Source: Gonatopus flavifemur (taxonomy: Eukaryota > Arthropoda > Insecta > Hymenoptera > Dryinidae). From it: a stretch of 64,000 bases of DNA. Shown here one piece after another: positions 13,056 to 24,992 of the stretch. Where the stretch lies: contig JAFFJZ010000002.1 in assembly GCA_018340375.1 (NCBI GenBank), forward strand, positions 21,036,001 to 21,100,000. Reading direction: 5' to 3'. The translations under genes and the position numbers were made by a program. The notes under the pieces are model-generated. The model was not told where the DNA came from and searched no databases. It saw only the letters and a list, made by a program, of their open reading frames with translations. Numbering within the stretch: the first letter of the stretch is position 1; each line of letters opens with the position of its first letter.

Positions 13056-13585
13056 GCTGCGACAGCGACATGAGTTGGATCATGCACATAAGAATTGTGC
13101 TCTTATTTATTATGCACATGAAAAAATTGATTTAAATTTGTTCACATATTAATTTTAGTTGTTCCTAATACGTTTGATAAATGTGCACTGATAGTCGTGC
13201 ACAGTGAATTGTACACATGAAAAAAAATGAGAAATATAAAATGTAAGATTGTGCACCTCACATTTTGCACCTTTGGGAATATTCAATATTGTTTTTTATG
13301 CGCAAGTAATCATGCACAAAATTTTTATTCACAAAAACTTGCGCATAAAAAACAATATTGAATATTTCCAAAGGTGCAAAATGTAAGGTGCACAATCTTA
13401 CGTTTTATATTTCTCATTTTTTTTCATGTGTACAATTCTCTGTGCACGACTATCAGTGCACATTTATCAAACGTATCAGGAACAACTAAAATTAATATGT
13501 GAACAAATTTAATTCAATTTTTTTATGTGCATAATAAATAAGTGCACAATTCTTATGTGCATGATCCATCCCATGTCGCGACAGC
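13056..13585. mobile_element. 530-bp near-complete palindrome
   Basis: The two halves are reverse complements over almost their full length, from GCTGCGACAGCGACATG to CATGTCGCGACAGC. Matched inner blocks include GATAAATGTGCACTGATAG and AACAATATTGAATATT. The centre is near 13330. No long frame. Confidence 0.85.
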
Positions 13586-13646
13586 AAAAAGTGTTTACTT
13601 TTGCAGCGAAATTTGCTTGCTATTCTGTATGTTCTAAAACATTTGA

Positions 13647-13790
13647 TGCTTCATAAGCTCCATTTATTGACTTCTTTTGGAGTAAAAACCGGAGTACATT
13701 ATAAAAACGTCCACGAGAACCTGAAACGTAGACGTTTTTATGATTTACCTTGGTTTTTACTTCAAAAGAAGTCCATGAGTGAAGCTTATT
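13647..13790. repeat. Hairpin repeat, 144 bp
   Basis: CTTCATAAGCTCCATTTATT pairs with the block ending AGTGAAGC, and ATTATAAAAACGTC with GACGTTTTTATGAT. Small frames on both strands arise from the symmetry. Confidence 0.75.
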
Positions 13791-13949
13791 TGGTTTGAAG
13801 TTTTTCACAAGGAGTAATGTTTCACATGTTATTTGATGCTTCAATTAATCATGTTGCTTCCCCAGCAATGCAGTTAGCTGTTACAGCGAATCTTTAAATA
13901 AGTGAGCAGGAAAATTTTGCTATTTTGTATATAATACCTCGATTCGCTG

Positions 13950-14160
13950 CACTATTAGAAATGTCTTTAAATTTAATATATTCCTCATGTACATTTGTAA
14001 ATGGAACTTCCAATTCTTGGTGATTGAAATGAGAATTCATTTACACGTAACTGAATTTTAAATTGTTGTAATTGAAATTCCAATAAATTTTTCAGTTACG
14101 TGAATAACTTTTGCTTCCATTACATGTAATTGGAAGTTCAATCAGAAATTTCTAACAGTG
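13950..14160. mobile_element. MITE, CACTATTAGAAAT ends
   Basis: Begins CACTATTAGAAAT and ends AAATTTCTAACAGTG. Inside, GGAACTTCCAATT pairs with AATTGGAAGTTC. No matching target duplication is visible. Confidence 0.65.
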
Positions 14161-14742
14161 TGCGTCAACAAATCTTTTTTCTCCATGAATCATTTTGTTT
14201 ATCAACGTTTGAATCACAGGTTAACGGAATCAACGAATCTTCGAATACTAAGATTGTGAAACTGTTGATTCAATTTTGATTTCATTTACAGCATATTTGC
14301 AGCATCGATGAACACATGAAAAATGTTTGACACGGAAAAATTCTTGGGTGAATGCGAAGGTATTTGCTTATGTGAAATGGAAAGGATACTTGATTGCCTA
14401 CTTTTGAAAATATAAATACAATAGGTTATCACATAAAGTGCTTGGATTGTTGAATGAAGATATGCATCAACTCTGCGTAGTTGAATTAACCATGGACTTG
14501 TATTGATTAGCAATTCAGTGCAATATTCCTATTTTTTAGGGGGCTTATGAATACCTGGGGAAGATTATATCCCAAACAAGACTGAATTCAAACACTCTTC
14601 GAATGAAATAACTGCGATAAAGGTGTATGAATCTTCATTTCATGAAATTCTTGGTTCAATCAAATTTCTCGTACTCTCAAACTTATTGAGTGTTTTGAAC
14701 ATTCCTTTCCACGCTGCCAGAAAAACATTTCTAAATAATTCA

Positions 14743-14911
14743 TGTTACCGAAATTTGAATCGTTTATACAAAAATTATCGTTATCTAACTCTTTACATTT
14801 ATTCTTTGGAAATGAAAACATCGTACTGCAAAATTTTTGGTATTCGATAATTGAGTATTTTGTTGTTCGATTACTAATTCGTTTCAATAAACGATTCAAA
14901 CTTCAGCAACC
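14743..14911. mobile_element. MITE, TGTTGCTGAAGTTTGAATCG family, copy 2
   Basis: The right end AACGATTCAAACTTCAGCAAC complements the left TGTTACCGAAATTTGAATCG. Same family as 5307-5519 and 24181-24354, but more diverged on its left. Confidence 0.7.
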
Positions 14912-15249
14912 TAATAATTCTTGGTAAGTACATTGGAACCGTATACGGTACCGGTGCGGTACTGGGAATCGGTCTCGTTATTTTCTAGATCCACGCGAAG
15001 GCTCGTGAAGATTGCAGCCTGGAGAATGTCTGAACAGCAAAACAGACACGGAAAACAATAATTCGCTATGGTAGCTTGGAATTAGCTCTGGCGGCTAATT
15101 CGTGTGTTTGGTATTTGGATAGCAAAGAATATTACTGCGACAATTGAATTCCAGTTTGCAATAACTTTTTTTTTCACAGCCAGAAAGTAGCTGTCATAGC
15201 TAATTTTTAGCTATCTCAATATCAACCAGATTATTTTTTCCGTGCAGTC

Positions 15250-15833
15250 TAGGGCTTCGCACGAGACTCTCGTCTCAAATTGAAAAATGATCTATATTTA
15301 CTGTTCTAAAAATTCAAGACATAAAAATTTTGAAAAGAATCAAGCTTCTACCTAAGGTGTGAAAAATTCACGTAGAATTCTGATTTCGTCGAAGAGGAGT
15401 GCACTGGGAAAGAAGTGACATGGTCACAGGAACCATCCTTGCATGGTTAAGGATTTTTGGTTGGGGTGACCTGAAATCTGGTTATGATAACCGGGAAAAT
15501 AAAACAAAATCACGTAAATCTGGTTGTAGTAACCAGACGGAATGGTCAAAGACAAAATCAACCACATCGCCTCTTATGAGAACCAGATTTTTCTTTGAGT
15601 GTACTAAGATATTCTCTCAGTCTTGGAACTATTATCGGTCTCGGTACAGGTCTCGTTGCATATTTCAATATATATCTCTGCTGATTTTGTTGGAATGATC
15701 AAGGTTCTGCTCTCTTCCGTTGATTCCATTTATACTCTCGAATTATTCTGATCATCCTGATATCAAAAGAGATTGGAATAATTATTGGTAACTACTTTAT
15801 CTTCATTTGGCACGAGTCTCGTGCGAAGCCCTA
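15250..15833. repeat. Repeat bounded by a 19-bp perfect inverted repeat
   Basis: TAGGGCTTCGCACGAGACT at 15250-15268 is exactly complemented at 15815-15833. The interior includes CTGGTTATGATAACC-type motifs. The next element starts directly at its right edge. Confidence 0.65.
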
Positions 15834-16130
15834 CACTGGCAGAAAAACGACCTGGTTGAAACATTCGTGGTCGCGGTAACTTGAAATCTGGTTCGATTCA
15901 CCATGAAATATGATTGTAATGTCCAGAAAAAGTGGTTGAAGCAAAAGTAAACTACATTTTTCAGGTTAGGAAAACCAGATTCTTTTCTTGGTGTAATTAC
16001 CAGAATATGTAGTTAATTTTGGCTTCGACCACTTTTTCTGGACATGAAAATCACATTTCCTAGTGAATCGAACCAGATTTCAAGTTATCGCGGCCACAAA
16101 TGTTTCAACCAGGTCGTTTTTCTGTCAGTG
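15834..16130. mobile_element. TA-flanked hairpin MITE, CACTGGCAGAAAAACG ends
   Basis: Ends CACTGGCAGAAAAACG and CGTTTTTCTGTCAGTG, with TA on both sides. Nearly the whole 297 bp is palindromic (AACCAGATT and GACCACTTTTTCTGGACAT blocks). Confidence 0.85.
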
Positions 16131-16505
16131 TAGTGCAGTCTGTGACTATAGCGCTTACAAGACTTTTATTCTGCTTGCAAAAATGTTCATGAGGAGAAAA
16201 AAAGATTCGCTTGTTATTATATGGGCAGCAAAAAAGTTTGGTAAAATGAACGATAACCCGAGAATAACAACTGATGAGACATGATCAGATCTGAACAGAT
16301 CTATTGAGATCTGAAAAAAACCCAATTTTAGCTTGTATTTGCCAACACATATTTTCAAATTTGAATTCAAACATGGAAAAATGTCTCAAAATTTTTGGTA
16401 ATTGGACAATCAATTGCTCATCAAGATTGAATGTGATCTTCAATTCAGATCTAACGAGATCCACACAGATATGATTAGATTTGTCAAGATCTGGTCAAGT
16501 CTTTT

Positions 16506-16753
16506 CCCAGACAAAAATTCCCGGGTGGGTGGGATTCCCAAATTCGCATGTGGACTCAGGTCCCTGCTCAGGACGAGCCAGGTCCTGCCTGGAACCCCTC
16601 TGGTTCCCGCCCGGGACCAGCCAGGTGGTGACTCGTGCAAGAACCTGACATGTCCCGAGCAGGAACCAGAGGGTTTCCAGGCAGGACCTGGCCAGGAACC
16701 TGAGTCCACATGCGAATTTGGGAATCCCGCCCATCCGAGAATTTTTGTCTGGG
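16506..16753. mobile_element. GC-rich palindromic insert
   Basis: Ends CCCAGACAAAAATTC and GAATTTTTGTCTGGG. The whole 248 bp folds (GGACTCAGGTCC, GGCAGGACCTGG blocks) and is far richer in GC than its surroundings. It is embedded in an AGATCT-rich tract (about 16270-16800). The overlapping frames in several phases are symmetry artefacts. Confidence 0.8.
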
Positions 16754-16946
16754 TTGAGATCTGGATAGAGCCAAAATTCGGATCTACTTGGATCTAGAGA
16801 GATTACATTTTTTCTCCCCGGGAATTCATCATTTTAGCAAACCAAGCTTCGCAAGACAAGCAGAAGCTCTGATAATTATAACGAATCAGTTCGTAAATAC
16901 AGCGGATTGTCATCGTTGGGTTATTCAATCCACTTAGCGCATTTCC

Positions 16947-17386
16947 CACACAAAGAATGTAACCAAGATGTAACCACCACAACACAGATGAAACATTGTT
17001 ATATCTCTACGATGTTGGTGTTACGTAACACGTGATTTTCTAAAATCACTGCAGCATCCCAGTAATAAAGTTTGTAACATTCGAATTTCATACAAAATTT
17101 ACGAATATGAATAGGAATAATTGTTTTTTATAATAGTTCAGAAAACATATTTAAGGGAAAATTAAGGTTCTCATAGCAAAATTTTGTGAAATATTTCATC
17201 AATTCATTATTCAATGTTATTGGCGAATATGAATCTCGTCGTCCAACACGGAAAGGGCATCATGGTGCTAACCAAATTATTTTTGTAAGATTATTACATG
17301 TTACGTAACACCAGCATCGCAGAGATGTAACGACGTCCTATCTACGATGTGGTGGTTACATCCTGGTTACATTCGTTGAGTAGGAA
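16947..17386. repeat. Foldback with GTTACGTAACA and GATGTAACCACC arms
   Basis: GTTGGTGTTACGTAACAC (near 17014) pairs with GTTACGTAACACCAGC (near 17300). AATGTAACCAAGATGTAACC (near 16958) pairs with GGTTACATCCTGGTTACATT (near 17354). More GTTACA motifs follow to about 17490. Confidence 0.7.
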
Positions 17387-18539
17387 ATTACTATCAACCA
17401 GGAAATTGCCTGTAACAAACAGGTTACATCACCAGTAACAAAACTGTTTGTCGCCGTTACGTTGCTGTGACAAACTGTGTTGGGTGGGATCATTCTAGTC
17501 ACTCTCTAGGCTATTACAAGCTCTTATGAAGCCTTACAAGCACCTCACAAGGGCCTGGTGCCAGAGACCTTATTTTGGTGAAATGTGCTCAGCTAAAGAA
17601 TCTTGTCACCCCAATAAAATTCTTTCCTTGGGATAATGACAGGTTTTTGTTACAACAGAAAAAAGGATGTTTTCATCCGAATGAAAGAATTTTATTGACA
17701 CAACGAAAATTTTATGAGAATAACGAAATTCTTTTGTTGATCACATGTCGACAAAATGAGTTTGTTCAGTGTATAATGGACCAAATTGTTGACCTAGCAG
17801 GATTTGTTTCTTCGTAGAACAGGAAATATTACAATCCTCATATGTAATAGGAAATTTCACTGTATTTACAGTGATATTCATGTAAATTCGACTCCCTTGA
17901 AAAAAGAATTATTGGAGTTTTCCAATACTTTGGTGGAGAAAAAATTTTGATTATGCTTTGCTGAGCGTTGGAAAATCGAATTCTCAATTTTATTCTTGAC
18001 TCATTCAACGATATTTCATATTAAAATTCAGAACATGATTGTGAAATGGATGACAATTGAATGAGTTACGATCAAAATTCCCAAATGATTGTATTAGTTC
18101 ATCAAAAGAAAGCATAACACGCGATAAGCTTTATAACATAACAAAAGCGATATACAAAGACACATCAATTTCAGGTATACATGACAAATTAGAGGAAAAA
18201 CATGAAGGAAACCAAATTATACTATAAGAAATAAGTAAAAATTCATGTTGGAATTTTTTCCATTAAACTCAGACTCACCTGATTTCAAATTCTTATCATA
18301 AAACTCTCAATGTCTCTAACAAATATTACGATAAAACACCTTTCAGAATCTGCATAACACCATTAGTTCTGGAACCTCTTTCACTGATATCGAGCATTCG
18401 AGAATTCCACTATCACCAACATAGTGGATAATAATATAAAATTTCTCGAACGATTCAGTAAGAATTAGCGATTCCAACTGAAGTAGTTTGAACAACAACG
18501 TATCGAACAAAATAAGATTGCACTTGATTTATTTATTAT

Positions 18540-18990
18540 TTTATTTTACAGGATGTGATACCGTATGTTGATATTTTATAACTCAGTATTCGGTTATCGT
18601 GATTTGTTTATTGAATTGTTATAAACACACTTGAAGTCTTTCGTTAATGATGAAACATAAGTCGGTGAAGGACGGTGTAACACTGACCATGACCCTGAGA
18701 GGTACCGGTAACTTCATCGACTAGCTAATACATATCTTCACAAGCCGTTGGATCCATTGAGATTGTACCTGAAACCACGAGGAATTGTCGAAGAGGGAGA
18801 AGGAACCGTAGAACGAAGAGGAGGAAAATGTACGGGTCTCGTAATCGCTATCCCTTTTCCTCCAATGTTACCACTATCGAGTATAACGGTCATCGACTTC
18901 CTTCTACTTTTCATTCTCTCTCACGTCTTTCCACGTGCATCATCGTTCCTTAAGTATGATATCACTCACCTAAAAATATCAAAATTATAA
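18540..18990. other. Unique, GC-elevated block of unknown role
   Basis: Less AT-rich than its flanks and without inverted repeats. An 80-codon frame from 18748 has no family I recognise. It could be a promoter or 5' untranslated exon, for instance of flotillin-2, but no MGN-type start with a splice donor is here. Confidence 0.25.
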
Positions 18991-19969
18991 CACATAACTA
19001 TAATAAAATCATTTCCCTGTTACGAATGAGCTACACACATTGATGAAAATATCATAAATTTCGTTTTATTATATAATTATTTTTTTTAGACCGAATCATT
19101 AAAATTCTTCTTAATTCCCCCCCTGTGTTTTTTAATATGAAGGTCCGCAAGTGGTCCTACGAACGTGCGACGAATACAGAATTTCATGAATGTTGTCGTT
19201 GTTGTCACGTTGTGAAATTGAATTTTCATCATAGATGAAGGGAGGTAGAGAAATTAAATCACGTATCACTTCATGGATTGTGTGATTCCATGTTTATAAA
19301 TAATTATAAAAATTGAGTAGAGGAAGGAAAATATCTTTAACAAAGTTTCAGGGGTTAACGTTATATTGGAAAATCAAATACATTCTCAATACAATTTGAG
19401 TTTGTGTTGTTTCAAACCAGAAGTTGCATTTTTTGTCATTTCCAACTCCTCACGAGAGAAAGTTACATTTCGCATACACTTTCAAAAGGATGAATAACTG
19501 TTGGCAAAAATGAGCAAATAGTCTTAGAAAGCGAATTGCTACGGTTAATAACCCGCAAAAAATTATTTCTTACAAATTTTGGATGAGCTAACAAAGGTTG
19601 TAGATTTTGAAAAAAGAGAATACATGAAAATGAATGGATTTGGCCTTTTCTTTTAGTAGGAAGTTGATGGCTAGTTTCGGAAGGATATTGATACGTTTTG
19701 TAGATTCTCAACATGCAATTTACTGATTGGTCCGTTCAGCATTTCAGTCGATATTTATACGAATTATTTTATATTTGATTTATTTTACTTCACAAACTAC
19801 CTGAGAGCTTCGAGATTCGTAATGTTTTTGTATGCAAAAATTATCCCTTCTATTTCTTTTCTTGAATAGAATACAAGTTCATAGTCGAAAATACTCTAGC
19901 AATTCTCTAAACTATTACGAAACTTTGGCAGACCTTGCAAGACCCGCACAACTCGATACACATTATTCA

Positions 19970-20150
19970 GTTTCTTGAGATACCTTCACGAAAAGTCGGA
20001 GATATCTGATGGAACACATTCAGATATCTTTTAGATCTCTTGAACTCTTTTTACATCTAAAAGATATCTATAAGAAAATTATCAGACCTCTTTTACGATG
20101 TCTTTCAAGATATCTGAAAAAAGATCTTATATTTGGAGAAAATCACCCTG
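19970..20150. repeat. AGATATCT-rich repeat, copy 1
   Basis: Several AGATATCT and AAAAGATATCT motifs in both orientations form local inverted repeats. A related tract is at 23700-23960. Confidence 0.5.
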
Positions 20151-20253
20151 AAGAAAATTGTCGCCATGAAAATTCAGTATTTCAGTATGACAAAATTTCA
20201 GTGGTAATTAATTAATAGATTAGACTGACAATTCCAGGATATCTACAGAAGTA

Positions 20254-20489
20254 CCCTAGTTGAAAGAACCCATTGATTCTGACCGATTCTCATTAAATTA
20301 CAATTAAACGTGGACAATATTCTGACCAAATCTCACCGGTGATTTTTCAATGAGATTTGGTCAGAACTTTTATGTGAATCTCGTTGAATCTGGCTAAATC
20401 TCACTAAATTACGATTAAAGTTGGACAATGTTCTGACCAAATCTCATTGAATTTAATTTGTCAGATTCAATAGATTCTTTTAACCAGGG
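20254..20489. mobile_element. TA-flanked MITE, CCCTAGTTGAAAGAA ends
   Basis: Ends CCCTAGTTGAAAGAACCCA and TTCTTTTAACCAGGG, with TA on both sides. The interior has repeated TCTGACCAAATCTCA and TCTCATTAAATTAC blocks. Related hairpins are at 27148, 34505 and 34764. Confidence 0.75.
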
Positions 20490-20593
20490 TATCCCAGCAC
20501 ATCCGCTAAAATTTCCCAGCAACGTTGGAATTTAGGAGAATGAATGAATATTGAGAGATGAATGTACTGAAGTTTCCAGTACCAGCCCCAGTA

Positions 20594-20831
20594 CACTGTA
20601 GAAAAATCACTTCTGAAAATTCAGAAAATGTGACCGTAATTTTTTACAACCCTTCTTTTCTGAATTTTTAGATGAATTTCAAGAATTTTTGACTGAATTT
20701 CGGAGGATATCCTCCAAATATAGTCACGTTTCTTGTAATTCGGCAGAATTTATCTGAAAATTCAGAAAAAAGTGGCTGTAAAAAATTATAGTCACATTTT
20801 CTGAATGTTCAGAAGGACTTTTTTTACAGTG
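20594..20831. mobile_element. TA-flanked MITE, CACTGTAGAAAAA ends
   Basis: Begins CACTGTAGAAAAATCAC and ends GGACTTTTTTTACAGTG, flanked by TA. CTGAAAATTCAGAAAATGTG near the left is complemented near the right. Better copy of the repeat at 1164-1369. Confidence 0.8.
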
Positions 20832-22238
20832 TAGACTTCCAGTTCGTGTTTACGGTGCAGAAAATGACTGAAATAGTTCCTACCTGGGTACCTTCACTAT
20901 TGATCCTTTTTCTGTTATTTGTTCTTTTCCTCCGCGTAGTGTTCCTCAAAAAACGTTTGTTTTTCTACTTCTATTCAGAAGTCAATTCCATCAGGATTCG
21001 CCATCAAATTCAGTAGAAATAATAATGAGACCAAAAACCGGTCTCGTTGACCCTGATCATCCTCTCCGTTAAATAACTGATTTGAGAAAAAATGCAAAAT
21101 GGTGTTATTTGACCTTTTTTGAGTGTTTTTCCCCCGAAAATGTTAACAGGAAGAAAGGAGACACCCTAATCTGTTGTTGGATTTTGAATTCGTATGGATT
21201 TGTTTTCGTGCAAAATAAATTCCTAGTGAAAAAAGTGTCACAAATTTTCAATGAAACAAACGAAATTTTTTTGAAGAATTGTAAAAATTACCGTGAAATT
21301 CCAGTACTCGAAGGACAAGTAAAAATTCTTCCAAAAATTACTGTGCAGCCTGTAATAATTAGTGAGTTTTGAAACAGTTGAAAGTGATATTTTCGATAAA
21401 TGTTACAAAATACACAGTAATATATTTTGAAAATTTCACGGTAATTTTTCAAATAAAATTCTCTCAGTGTAAAGTCTTCTCATGAAGTATAAAGTCGGTT
21501 CATAAAAACTTCATCAGATTCTGATTCCCTTCGATTGAATATTGAGAGATCAACAATAATTAGTTCATTCACTGGATTTCCTAGGCCTCTTGTGAGTCCC
21601 CAAAGAAACAAATATTCTACCGTTTCGTCATCGAAGGATGATAGATCGTATCAAAGTAACCTGCGTGTACAGGTATCTAATGAAGAATTACGTGTAAATT
21701 CTCACGTCGTCGTTCATCAACATTCGGAGGATTGTTTTCTACGTCACCAACTGGATTTATGGTAAAGAATGTCATTCACTGAAGAAAGGTAACAAGAAGG
21801 AGAAGAAGGAGAGGAGAAGTAGATGTAACCTACTTCCAAATCATCAGCACACAAACCGCACGTATTCCATGACCTCTATAGAATCTAAAATTCAATCACG
21901 TTTTTTATTTTACTTTTATTTCATTGCGTATGATAATCAACAAGGCGATCCGTTCAATTTAGATAAAGTTTTACATCATTCGTTAATCACGGTAATGCAT
22001 TCTTTTCGCTGTTGAACACGCGATTAACTATCATCGGCTTTAAAATGGGAGAACAATTTTCCAATAACACGAGAGAAAGAAATCGGATTATATTATTTTC
22101 TGAAGATTATAAATTTCTCGTGAATCAACATTTTTGTGTACAAGAAGAATAATTTTTTTCTACGAATTTTTGGTTGAAGACCAAACCTCGACTCTGTCCC
22201 CCCTCACTTTTCCTTTTCAATCAACGGAATGAACAGTA

Positions 22239-22438
22239 CACTGTGAAAAAAGCGGTGTCAGAATTAACACAGAATTGATACAACGTGGATTTTGTACAAG
22301 TCCACGCAAAAATCGATGTCAGAATAACGCCAAACAGTGTTAGAATGACACTTTACGGTGTGAAAAATACATCACGTGGTGTTGAAAAAACAATATTTGG
22401 TGTGATTTATTTTCTAATATCACCAATTTTTCACAGTG
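22239..22438. mobile_element. TA-flanked MITE, CACTGTGAAAAAAG ends, uninterrupted copy
   Basis: Begins CACTGTGAAAAAAG and ends CCAATTTTTCACAGTG, flanked by TA. Inside are GGTGTGAAAAATAC and GTGGTGTTGAAAAAAC motifs. The same element, split by another, is at 25881-26338. A TTAA element starts two bases past its right end. Confidence 0.8.
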
Positions 22439-22444
22439 TATTAA

Positions 22445-23355
22445 GGGGGTATTCTGGTTTAGACACCAGGATTTTTGGTGTCTTTCCGGACGCCATAAAA
22501 AGGATCCAATAAATGTTTTTACCATCCATTTCTTCCCTAGTTGTTTATTGACAATTCGAGATTTCAAAACATTGGGAATATTATCAACAAAATCAAAATT
22601 GAAGAAACTGCAGATCGGCAAAGTGAGGGCTCATAAAAAATTGTCGTGACCTGGTGTGCAGGATTCCAGTCCACCTAGTGATCTAAAAAACATTTTTTTT
22701 TTGGAAATTCCTGAAGAAGAAGAAGAAGGATATAGCTATCGCTCTACGAAGAGTTTTGTTGGAAATCAATTTTTTTTCACAAAATGGCGGCCGTTTAAAA
22801 AATAAGTTACGTTTTTTCCCTGATTTTTTTCGCCCTTTGGGATTTAAAGGGGAAAAAAACGAAGAGATTTCTCAAAAAACTCCTCGTAGTACAAAACTGC
22901 AATGTATAAAGGAGCTCTGTGCCACATTTCAAGTAAATCGGTTGAGTAGAACTTGAGATATCATGCACACCGTTTCGAAAAAAGCAGTTTCGAGAAAAAT
23001 GCGTTTGAAGATTCGAGCACAATTTCAAACAGTCTACAAGTAAAGAGTAAAACTTGCTTCGATTCTGCATATAAATCCATTTCAAGATGCAGCCAAGACC
23101 AGCCCTGTTTCAGCTGAAACTGAGCGCTGAAAACAAATGCTGACACAATGGGAAAGACTGAATTGCAGTCAATTTTTTGAATAAGATGCAGTGACATTCA
23201 GTCGAACTTTTTACAATGTGAGTGCTACAATGGTACATTATACTGACATTTTTTCACGAAACCCTCTTGAAAACATGTTCTTAAAAGTTTTAACTTTGAA
23301 AATATGCACAAAGAAAAAAATAGGTTTTTCCAAAATTCTAGACCAAAATACCCCC
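22445..23355. mobile_element. TTAA-flanked non-autonomous element, GGGGGTATTCTGGT ends
   Basis: Begins GGGGGTATTCTGGTTTAGAC and ends CTAGACCAAAATACCCCC, with TTAA outside each end (22441-22444 and 23356-23359). Length 911 bp. Frames up to about 90 codons on both strands show no recognisable domain. Same TTAA class as 10283-11003. Confidence 0.8.
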
Positions 23356-23520
23356 TTAATAAAGGAGGGGGGGGGGGGCGGTCTGAATTAGGGAGCTCAA
23401 TCAAAAGGTTCTTTGAGATTTTTTGTACGCACGAAAAAAATAATTGCATCGAACGAACTTTTTGGGATGTTTTCATGTATGTTTCAAGTTGTTGAAAACA
23501 TTTTTTCCAATGTTAAATAA

Positions 23521-23696
23521 TCAGTATTCTCATGATTAGAATCAATAAAAATACTTGAATAGTTATAACGTTTCTTAATTTCCATGACAAGATGAATAAT
23601 AATTTGCCATTATCAAACCAAGGTCTTCCTATGATTAGCAAAACATAAGAAACACTTCGAATACCTGTATATTTTAATTTCACTATGTAAAATTAA
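23521..23696 (+). repeat. 176-bp direct repeat, copy 1
   Basis: Matches 37580-37755 in the same orientation over 176 bp with six substitutions and no gaps. Begins TCAGTATTCTCATGATTAGA and ends CACTATGTAAAATTAA. No terminal inverted repeat and no coding signal. Confidence 0.85.
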
Positions 23697-23699
23697 TCA

Positions 23700-23960
23700 G
23701 ATATACAAGATCCACACAGCACTTCATGTCTAAAAGATATCTCAAAACGAACTCAAGAAGTCTTATGCAACACGAAAAGATATCTTCAGGATATCCTCAA
23801 CAGTTCTCACTCTTGAAAAATTTCTACAAGATGTCTAAAACATATCATCTCGGAAGACAAGTTTTAGATCTTTCAGAAGATACCTTTCAGATGTCTGTTA
23901 GGAGTAAGAACTGTTTTAGACATCTCAAAGATATCTTCTCGGGTTGCACAAGACTTGTTA
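23700..23960. repeat. AGATATCT-rich repeat, copy 2
   Basis: Many AAGATATCTT, GATATCC and AGATGTCT motifs in both orientations, resembling 19970-20150. No clear ends. Confidence 0.5.
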
Positions 23961-24180
23961 AACTTTTCGAAATAGTTTCTCAAGATATTCGGAAAATCAA
24001 AACTGGTGTGTAAGGAGTTATATTCACATTTGTAGAGCCGCTCGCAAATGAAGTATCCCATCGAAGCGCGCGCAAGATAAAAATCGTATTTTTTATCCAA
24101 AACAGAAAAATTTACACGTATTATTTTTCTAATAGTTGTCATTAGGTTGTTATTATTACTACGATAATCGTTACCATATA

Positions 24181-24354
24181 TGTTGCTGAAGTTTCAATCG
24201 TTTATTGAAACCAATTAGTAATCGAATCACGAAATACTCAATTTGTTACCAGTTTCGAGTAATTGATTTGAAAAGTTGAACACCAACGATTCATCATCTT
24301 TTGTGAGTTTTGATTTCCGTTCCGTTTTTTTAAACGATTCAAACTTCAAGAACA
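24181..24354. mobile_element. MITE, TGTTGCTGAAGTTTGAATCG family, copy 3
   Basis: Starts TGTTGCTGAAGTTTCAATCG and ends AACGATTCAAACTTCAAGAACA. The interior is similar to 5307-5519. It lies about 640 bp upstream of the first visible flotillin-2 exon. Confidence 0.75.
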
Positions 24355-24992
24355 TTTACCGTATATTTTTCTCATTGCGCTATATGCTGAAGAATTGAAA
24401 TACTTTTGGAATTCTCAATTTTCGGTACCGAAAGCTCTGAAAATGTTGCCCATCGATTTTGCTGCTGATTAAATGAATTATGTAATGAAAATCGAACGCT
24501 GTTCACAGTGGACCAAATTATGAAGTGACATCCTCGCATCGCCATAAAGCTGAGAATTACGCACTTTGAGGTCATAGCATTGAGGTCCTAGTGGACAACA
24601 CAATTCCATCAAAGAGTCCTTAATATCTCATTATTATTCCACTCCAAATGGCATTCAATTGTTACACAAAAGAGATACTGTAAGCAAAATGATTATCTTC
24701 AAGATAATAATTGTGGAGAAATGATCAGGTTGTGCATTGTTATTTAACACACTTATCTACTTTAGAAAATGACTGAAAGCCCCCAGGTGTCCCATCGAAG
24801 TACAAATCATTCAAAATCCCAAGATAATCGAATGACTTGAGTGTCTTTCTAAATCTCTATCTAGCCAATACTATATGGCGATGTTACCTTATATTTACAC
24901 AAACTTTAACCGTAAGAAATCAGTTGTCAACTCCCCTTGTCCGTTCCTCAACAACAAAATATCTCAATGTATTTTAAATTATGAATTTTCAG

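Noticed and set aside
16402..16797. 131-codon frame and overlapping frames rich in Pro, Gly and Arg
   Set aside because: They lie in the GC-rich hairpin 16506-16753; low stop density is due to base composition and the palindrome.
18748..18990. 80-codon frame in a GC-elevated block as a missing flotillin-2 first exon
   Set aside because: The family start MGN..GPNEAL..VSG is not encoded there and no matching donor phase is present.
24875..24992. In-frame Met upstream of flotillin-2 exon 2 as the true start
   Set aside because: The stretch is AT-rich and intron-like, and a good acceptor (TTTTCAG) lies exactly at the conserved GGCCGS boundary.
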